This document shows positions 6,305-9,799 of a stretch of DNA of 9,799 bases, one piece after another (the stretch's first letter is position 1; each line of letters begins with the position of its first letter). The DNA comes from Candidatus Omnitrophota bacterium. GTDB lineage: Bacteria; Omnitrophota; 4484-213. Under the pieces are notes generated by a model that was given only the letters and a program-made list of their open reading frames with translations, did not search any database and was not told the origin of the DNA. Location of the stretch: contig DAOWKH010000054.1 of assembly GCA_030639955.1 (NCBI GenBank), positions 1 to 9,799 of the forward strand, given 5' to 3'. The position numbers and the translations under genes are program-made.

Positions 6305-7041
6305 TTCATATCATCCCTGGCAGAGAATGTATTGGGAAATATCTTTTTTGCCTCTTTTTCGGCTCTTTTTCTGTCGGTTAAAGTCGGATAAAAATGGGGG
6401 TTAAAATGGATAAGGGCTAATCTTTTGGCAGAAGCTTTTTTGGCTATCTGGGCGGCTGTTTGCGGATTTAGATGTGGCCAATCCTCTTTACTTTGTCCTA
6501 TCTTTAAAGAACACTCGCAGAGCAACAAATCGGCATTCTCGGCTAATTTTAGAGCATTATCGCAAATTCCGGTATCGGGACAATAGGCAATAATTTTATT
6601 ATCTATCTTCAGGCGGTAACCAAAACAGGGCACGGAATGAACCAAACAGCGGCATTCAGCAAAAAAGGGCAAATCTTGTTCGCCCTCTTTGAGCTCAAAA
6701 AGCTCTACCGGATAAGGCAAATCATCCAAAGCCATTGTATAAGGGGAGCAGATAATTTTATTTAAAATTTCCTTCATCCCCTCATAGCCATAGATTTTAA
6801 GCCCCTGGGGAAATTTGAATTTATTTAAGCTGTGTAAGCCGGTAATATGGTTTAAATGAAAATGACTCAGAAAAAGATATATTGGTTTCTGAGCTTTGAT
6901 AAATCTATCAATTTTATAAAGACCATCCCCGGCATCAAGGATAATATAATACTCTCTGCTTTCTATAAGAATACAGGTCGTATTGCCTACGTTTGTGTTA
7001 TACCAGCCGTTTGTCCCCAAAAAAATAATCTTTAGGTTCAC
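6289..7041 (-). CDS. MBL-fold metallo-hydrolase, RNase Z/phosphodiesterase-like, with Asp-to-Asn change in HxHxDH
   Basis: 250 aa. The N-terminal strand KIIFLGTNGWY leads to ILDAGDG (35-40) and the metal motif SHFHLNH (H60, H62, N64, H65), where the family has HxHxDH. Other expected ligands are present: H135 (VHSVPCFGYRL), D156 (AYCPDTG) and H212 (IHFNPHFYP). H190 in WPHLNP resembles the conserved GHLT of RNase Z-like proteins. The layout fits small RNase Z-like or cyclic-nucleotide phosphodiesterase-like enzymes rather than beta-lactamases. N64 replaces the aspartate that normally binds the second zinc and positions water, so activity may be altered. The start is GTG 7041, supported because the conserved first strand begins within three codons; no strong ribosome binding site is visible. 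It lies 142 nt after the EF-Tu-like gene, a gap filled with repeats and without a promoter I can see. Confidence 0.85.
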   Translation of the reverse strand: MNLKIIFLGTNGWYNTNVGNTTCILIESREYYIILDAGDGLYKIDRFIKAQKPIYLFLSHFHLNHITGLHSLNKFKFPQGLKIYGYEGMKEILNKIICSPYTMALDDLPYPVELFELKEGEQDLPFFAECRCLVHSVPCFGYRLKIDNKIIAYCPDTGICDNALKLAENADLLLCECSLKIGQSKEDWPHLNPQTAAQIAKKASAKRLALIHFNPHFYPTLTDRKRAEKEAKKIFPNTFSARDDMKICVI

Positions 7042-7054
7042 TCGATTACTTTAT

Positions 7055-7081
7055 GAGATTGCTGAATTCTCCAGCAATCTC
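7055..7081. repeat. 10-bp hairpin just upstream of the MBL-fold gene
   Basis: GAGATTGCTG (7055-7064), 7-nt loop, CAGCAATCTC (7072-7081): a perfect inverted repeat ending 13 nt before the GTG start. In the mRNA it lies where a ribosome binding site would be expected, so it could limit translation. No T-run follows. Confidence 0.7.
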
Positions 7082-7082
7082 T

Positions 7083-7164
7083 GATTACAGCGATTAAAAG
7101 TCGATTACACAGATTAAACTCTGTGTTGGAAAATCGCTGTAATCTTTCTTAAATCTGTGTAATC
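7083..7164. repeat. Four 13-bp GATTACA-type repeats arranged A-B-A'-B'
   Basis: GATTACAGCGATT (A, 7083-7095), GATTACACAGATT (B, 7103-7115), AATCGCTGTAATC (A', 7132-7144) and AATCTGTGTAATC (B', 7152-7164). A to B and A' to B' are each exactly 20 bp. A pairs perfectly with A' and B with B', but because the order is interleaved the two stems would form a pseudoknot or be alternatives; B can also pair with A' at 11 of 13 positions. Confidence 0.88.
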
Positions 7165-7165
7165 A

Positions 7166-7194
7166 AGGTCGCTGAAGTATTTTTTAAGCGACCT
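7166..7194. repeat. 8-bp hairpin spanning the stop codon of the EF-Tu-like gene
   Basis: AGGTCGCT (7166-7173) and AGCGACCT (7187-7194) pair around a 13-nt AT-rich loop. The right arm encodes the C-terminal E-V-A and the loop holds the TAA stop. On the minus strand no T-run follows the second arm, so an intrinsic terminator is doubtful. Confidence 0.65.
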
Positions 7195-7438
7195 CTTTAT
7201 AGACCTTATCGTGCTCATGCACTTTTTGGCTAACCTTAATCCCCACTTGGTCGCCGGGCTTTCCTTCCTGCATCTCTTGATGTTCAATCTCCATAGAATC
7301 TACGCTCTGGCTAAAATCGCTGGTATGCCCTTTGATGTGGACGGTATCGCCAACTTTTAGGACATCGGTCAAAGCAATTATCCCCACACTAACTTTGCCA
7401 AAATAATGAACAACCGCGCCAATTTCTTTTTCTTCCAT
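7184..7438 (-). CDS. Small EF-Tu domain-2-like (translation factor beta-barrel) protein
   Basis: 84 aa. The pattern IGAVVHYFGKVSVGIIAL-TD-LKVGDTVHIKG is that of domain 2 of EF-Tu-type GTPases, followed by DFSQSVDSMEIEHQEMQEGKPGDQVGIKV. The GTPase domain is absent, so it cannot be an elongation factor. Free-standing copies of this barrel are widespread, conserved and of unknown role; they are also found at the end of some U32-peptidase-type proteins. A clear ribosome binding site, GGAGGTG, precedes ATG 7438. It starts 15 nt after the ACT-domain gene and has the same ribosome-binding sequence, so the two form an operon. The stop codon sits in a hairpin loop. Confidence 0.85.
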   Translation of the reverse strand: MEEKEIGAVVHYFGKVSVGIIALTDVLKVGDTVHIKGHTSDFSQSVDSMEIEHQEMQEGKPGDQVGIKVSQKVHEHDKVYKEVA

Positions 7439-7453
7439 AGTTCACCTCCAAAA

Positions 7454-7846
7454 TTACCCCAAAACCTCAATCGCTTTATCATTATCCTCTGCCTTCAAAA
7501 TAAACTGACAGGGAGAAGCGCCCTCAGAGACAGTTCCATAGCAATACAGCAGATTAATTCCCGCTGATTTCAATTTTGCCCCAATCTGACTTAAGGCGCC
7601 TACCTTATCTTCTAAATCAATCTTTATCACTTCTTCCTCTTCAACCTGCCATCCCTTTGCTTTAAGGGCCGAGGCAACTTTCTGGTTCTCTGAGGTAATG
7701 AGGTAAAATTTCGCTTTTCCCTCCAAGCCATAGGCATTGATTGCCTCAATATTTACATCTGCCTCGGTTATGGCCTGGCTTACCTCGGAAAGCATTCCAA
7801 CCTTATCCTCTGTAGTCACAACTAACTGACCTATCTTTTCTGCCAT
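7454..7846 (-). CDS. Tandem ACT-domain protein (amino-acid-binding regulator)
   Basis: 130 aa made of two ACT domains and nothing else: ACT1 about 5-68 (VVTTEDKVGMLSEVSQAI, then VNIEAINAY) and ACT2 about 73-130 (KIDLEDKVGALSQIGAKL, then INLLYCYG). The repeated D-K-V-G-x-L turn is where ACT domains bind small ligands, usually amino acids, at a dimer interface. With no enzyme attached it probably acts as a ligand-sensing partner; what it binds or controls cannot be read from the sequence. GGAGGTG lies 6 nt ahead of ATG 7846. It is the first gene after an extended -10 promoter and a ~155-nt leader with three hairpins, so leader-based control is possible. Confidence 0.9.
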   Translation of the reverse strand: MAEKIGQLVVTTEDKVGMLSEVSQAITEADVNIEAINAYGLEGKAKFYLITSENQKVASALKAKGWQVEEEEVIKIDLEDKVGALSQIGAKLKSAGINLLYCYGTVSEGASPCQFILKAEDNDKAIEVLG

Positions 7847-7862
7847 TTTGCACCTCCAATGA

Positions 7863-7906
7863 GCCTGTGATTTAGCGAGGCAAAGCCGAAGCTAAATCAC
7901 ATAGGC
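7863..7906. repeat. Hairpin with 10-bp stem ahead of the ACT gene
   Basis: GTGATTTAGC (7867-7876) pairs with GCTAAATCAC (7891-7900) around a 14-nt loop that itself contains GGC-AAA-GCC. GCCT/AGGC extend the stem after a 2-nt bulge. In the mRNA it ends about 8 nt before the ribosome binding site. Confidence 0.75.
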
Positions 7907-7912
7907 GAATTG

Positions 7913-7963
7913 TCCCCCACCACTTTTTCAGGATGCTTAACAAAACAGAAAAGTGGTGGGGGA
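7913..7963. repeat. 15-bp perfect inverted repeat in the ACT leader
   Basis: TCCCCCACCACTTTT (7913-7927) and AAAAGTGGTGGGGGA (7949-7963) flank a 21-nt loop. TTTCAGGATG at 7926-7935 recurs at 7989-7998. There the second copy forms its own hairpin with CATCCCGAAA (7977-7986), including one G-U pair in RNA. Such a module could be a small MITE-like dispersed element or a structured mRNA leader. Confidence 0.8.
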
Positions 7964-8008
7964 TAAATTCAACTAACATCCCGAAAACTTTCAGGATGAA
8001 TTTTGTTT

Positions 8009-8037
8009 ATTATACCACAAACTCAAATTATAAACAA
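8009..8037 (-). promoter_or_regulatory. Extended -10 promoter for the ACT/EF-Tu-like operon
   Basis: On the minus strand TTGTTT (8037-8032), 17-nt spacer, and TGG-TATAAT (TATAAT 8014-8009) with the TG of an extended -10. It overlaps the last codons of the glycosylase gene, and transcription would start near 8002, giving a leader of about 155 nt. Confidence 0.7.
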
Positions 8038-8667
8038 ACAATTTTTCAATGGACAGCATCCGCAATCGGGTTTTGTCTTTTTGCAGATGTCCTTTCCCAG
8101 ACGCACAAAAAGGGCATGGAACTCGTTGAACAACTGGACATCTAAAGGCAGGTTCTGGGTAAAGAGTTGTTGAATCTCCTGATAATCTGCCTTCTCGGAA
8201 ATCAATTGGAGACGCGATAATACCCGCCGGGTATATGCATCAATTACAAAGATGGGTTTATTTCCCGCATAAAGTAAAATAGAATCGGCGGTCTCTTGGC
8301 CAATACCTTTAATCTCTAATAACTCCTGACGCAACAGTGCTGTTTCTTTCTTAAACATTCTTTTGACACTGCCACCGTAATTAACAAACAGAAAATCTAT
8401 AAACGCCTTCAGCTTTTTTGCCTTCTGGTTAAAATAGCCCGCAGAACGAATTGCTTTGGCTAAATCTTTCAGCGGCACATCCCTTAACCCTCGCGCAGAA
8501 AGTAGCCCTTGTTTTTCAAGGTTCTTAATTGCCTTCTCCACATTTGTCCAGGCCGTATTCTGGGTTAAAATCGCTCCGATAATTATCTCAAACGGGTTTT
8601 TCCCGGGCCACCAATTCTGCGGACCAAATGCCCGATAAAGCCGCTGATAAATTGTTTTAATTTTCAC
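8023..8667 (-). CDS. Endonuclease III-like HhH-GPD DNA glycosylase with Fe-S cluster (COG2231/MagIII type)
   Basis: About 214 aa. FEIIIGAILTQNTAWTNVEKAI near residues 27-48, the helix-hairpin-helix LEIKGIGQETAD (118-129), the catalytic aspartate in VIDAYTRRV (D144), and a C-terminal cluster C196-x6-C203-x2-C206-x4-C211 are visible (numbered from GTG 8670). The lysine that makes endonuclease III an AP lyase (in GVGRKTA) is replaced by Glu in GIGQETA, so I expect a monofunctional glycosylase, as in the 3-methyladenine glycosylase III group. The final Cys spacing is x4, not the x5 of endonuclease III. Start: GTG 8667 gives a GTGA overlap with the upstream stop and a 7-nt spacer from GGGGA; an adjacent in-frame GTG at 8670 is the alternative. 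Translation is probably coupled to the upstream repeat protein. Confidence 0.9.
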   Translation of the reverse strand: MKIKTIYQRLYRAFGPQNWWPGKNPFEIIIGAILTQNTAWTNVEKAIKNLEKQGLLSARGLRDVPLKDLAKAIRSAGYFNQKAKKLKAFIDFLFVNYGGSVKRMFKKETALLRQELLEIKGIGQETADSILLYAGNKPIFVIDAYTRRVLSRLQLISEKADYQEIQQLFTQNLPLDVQLFNEFHALFVRLGKDICKKTKPDCGCCPLKNCLFII

Positions 8668-9650
8668 CACCTCTTCCCCGCCCCTATAAAAACAGCAGAT
8701 TCCCGCTTTGATTTAAGAAGGCGCAAGAATGCCTCGCCATCTCCCTTTAACATCCTGCGCGATAATTTTAAATTTATACCGATATCTTTATTTAAATCAT
8801 TTTTGAGTTTAAATGATATTGTGTCTCTGTCTGTTAATTTGGCCTCGGCCCCAAAAGTAATAGCGCGCACTTTTTTATCCCCGTATTCTATCTCAAATAA
8901 CAATCCCTTATCTTTTTTAATCTTCCATTTGCCGAACAGGATAATAGGAGATAAACCCATACCCAGTTCATATTTTATATACCTGTCTTTAAATATGCCC
9001 AGTTTGGTTTTGAAGTTGAAGATAGAATTGCTATTTTTATCTATTATGTATGAGAGCCGCGCCTTTTCTTTTATCTCCCAGCACCCTTTGAAAATCAGGG
9101 TGTGAATTTCTTTTATTTTTCGCTTAAGCTGGGTTTTCTGATACTGATATACAATTTCGTGTTTCTTATTTACTTTCCACTTTCCTTCAAAACTAAGGGT
9201 ATCATCTCTACCGCCTTTTTTATTTACTCTAAAGGTGAGGCGATTATACTCATCTGCCTGCCACGCACCTTTGAGTTTAAGGGTATATACTGACCGAACA
9301 TTATCTTTTGTCCGCGTTGTAACGGCAAAGAGAAGGGAATTTTTGCTTGCGTCGGCTATGTCGCCTTTTAAGGTTAGCTGGTCACCAAAGGTCTGCCTTC
9401 GCCATTTATCAAGGGTAAATCTCAAATCGTGATTTTTGTCCAGCGACCACTTTCCTCTGAGTTTAATCTGGTGAGGGGTATCTAAGTCATATCTGGAAGG
9501 GGCTTTTATGTGGTAGGTTAGGGTATCATCTATGCCGATTTTAAATCTGCCATCTATGACCTTTCTAAATCGCTTGACCCCTGTCTTTTTTTCCGTCTCT
9601 TCAACAATCAGCCGATTATGCGGGTCTATCTCATATCTTACTTTTGCCAT
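8664..9650 (-). CDS. Unrecognised beta-rich protein of ~30-residue repeats
   Basis: 328 aa; I do not recognise the family. It has no signal peptide, no long hydrophobic segment and many Lys/Arg/Asp. A unit of about 30 residues with the core L-x-G-K-W...L-x-F recurs: the glycine-aromatic step is at G66KW, G96, G128AW, G156KW, G189CW, G218, G240KW and G267, with an earlier relative at D33GR. Each unit looks like two beta-strands with a turn, so the protein may form an open beta-sheet or barrel. ATG 9650 is used; the only upstream Shine-Dalgarno-like sequence, GAAGG, lies in the arm of a hairpin. It overlaps the DNA glycosylase gene by 4 nt, which makes them a translational pair, although nothing in the protein itself points to DNA repair. 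Confidence 0.8.
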   Translation of the reverse strand: MAKVRYEIDPHNRLIVEETEKKTGVKRFRKVIDGRFKIGIDDTLTYHIKAPSRYDLDTPHQIKLRGKWSLDKNHDLRFTLDKWRRQTFGDQLTLKGDIADASKNSLLFAVTTRTKDNVRSVYTLKLKGAWQADEYNRLTFRVNKKGGRDDTLSFEGKWKVNKKHEIVYQYQKTQLKRKIKEIHTLIFKGCWEIKEKARLSYIIDKNSNSIFNFKTKLGIFKDRYIKYELGMGLSPIILFGKWKIKKDKGLLFEIEYGDKKVRAITFGAEAKLTDRDTISFKLKNDLNKDIGINLKLSRRMLKGDGEAFLRLLKSKRESAVFIGAGKRW

Positions 9651-9655
9651 AAATG

Positions 9656-9685
9656 AAAAAACCTTCGCCGCCAGCGAAGGTTTTT
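9656..9685. terminator. Bidirectional intrinsic-terminator-like hairpin
   Basis: A6-CCTTCGC-(CGCCA)-GCGAAGG-T5: a 7-bp GC-rich stem extended by A-T pairs, with a T-run on either strand. On the minus strand the T-run ends only 5 nt before ATG 9650, so the hairpin lies in the leader of the repeat-protein gene and hides its only GAAGG ribosome-binding sequence. Confidence 0.7.
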
Positions 9686-9697
9686 CCCTAACCCACT

Positions 9698-9729
9698 AAA
9701 AAAAATAGGGCCCGGAATAAACCGGGCCC
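9698..9729 (-). terminator. Intrinsic terminator of the cold-shock gene
   Basis: On the minus strand GGGCCCGG (9729-9722), 6-nt loop, CCGGGCCC (9715-9708), then TATTTTTTTT. It begins 15 nt after the cold-shock stop codon: a textbook rho-independent terminator. Confidence 0.88.
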
Positions 9730-9744
9730 ATTTGTCTCTTCAGG

Positions 9745-9799
9745 TTATAACTTCACTACATTCGTGGCTTGTTCACCTTTAGGACCCTGCTCGATATCA
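9745..9799 (-). CDS. Cold-shock protein (CspA family), C-terminal end only
   Basis: Only the last 17 residues are in the window, DIEQGPKGEQATNVVKL, ending with TAA at 9747-9745. This closely matches the usual C-terminus of CspA-family proteins (EIEQGPKG-x-x-A-x-NV). The family consists of ~65-70-aa OB-fold proteins that bind single-stranded RNA and DNA and act as RNA chaperones. The start and promoter lie outside the window. The gene is closed by its own terminator directly downstream. Confidence 0.85.
   Translation of the reverse strand, partial: DIEQGPKGEQATNVVKL

Noticed and set aside
4782..7164. CRISPR array made of GATTACA-type repeats
   Set aside because: The repeats are only 13 bp with 7-bp spacers, come in pairs in both orientations, lie between unrelated genes and have no cas genes nearby.
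7933..8145. Plus-strand 70-codon frame over the ACT leader and glycosylase end
   Set aside because: It is composed of the inverted-repeat region and antisense glycosylase codons; no family motif supports it.
8803..9432. Plus-strand frames opposite the repeat protein
   Set aside because: They look like hydrophobic mirror images of a Lys-rich beta protein, with no ribosome binding site or motif.

Overview
The window reads as a bacterial chromosome segment of roughly 40-45% G+C by eye. Every gene I can support lies on the minus strand, so transcription runs from right to left. The gene set, the dispersed palindromes and short AT-rich repeats in the gaps, and a signal-peptide-bearing multi-enzyme fusion remind me of uncultured groundwater/anaerobic lineages such as Omnitrophota (former OP3). 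That assignment is inference from style; no phylogenetic marker is present.

Layout in the direction of transcription. (1) 9799-9745: the last residues of a cold-shock protein, followed by a good intrinsic terminator and then a second, bidirectional hairpin. (2) 9650-8023: an unrecognised beta-rich protein built from about eight 30-residue repeats, overlapping by 4 nt an endonuclease III-like (HhH-GPD, Fe-S) DNA glycosylase. (3) An extended -10 promoter (8009-8037), then a ~155-nt leader with three hairpins, then a run of small genes: a tandem ACT-domain protein, an EF-Tu domain-2-like protein, an MBL-fold hydrolase, a HIT protein, a DEDDh (DnaQ-type) exonuclease and a stand-alone LigD-type 3'-phosphoesterase. 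The last four all belong to families acting on nucleotides or nucleic-acid ends. (4) A consensus-like sigma-70 promoter (4683-4711), a ~220-nt leader full of GC-rich palindromes, and a giant ORF of at least 1485 codons that runs off the left edge.

The giant ORF is the most striking feature. It encodes one polypeptide with a Sec-type signal peptide, a class II (GlpX-type) fructose-1,6-bisphosphatase, a class II fructose-bisphosphate aldolase and a triosephosphate isomerase. These are three consecutive steps from triose phosphate to fructose-6-phosphate. Nearly all catalytic residues I can place are kept. An exported or membrane-tethered gluconeogenic fusion has no explanation in textbook biology.

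The gaps between the small genes carry eight copies of a 13-bp unit (GATTACACAGATT or GATTACAGCGATT, either orientation), always in pairs exactly 20 bp apart, plus perfect hairpins. Several stop codons and C-terminal codons lie inside these repeats, as if the repeats had inserted at gene ends.
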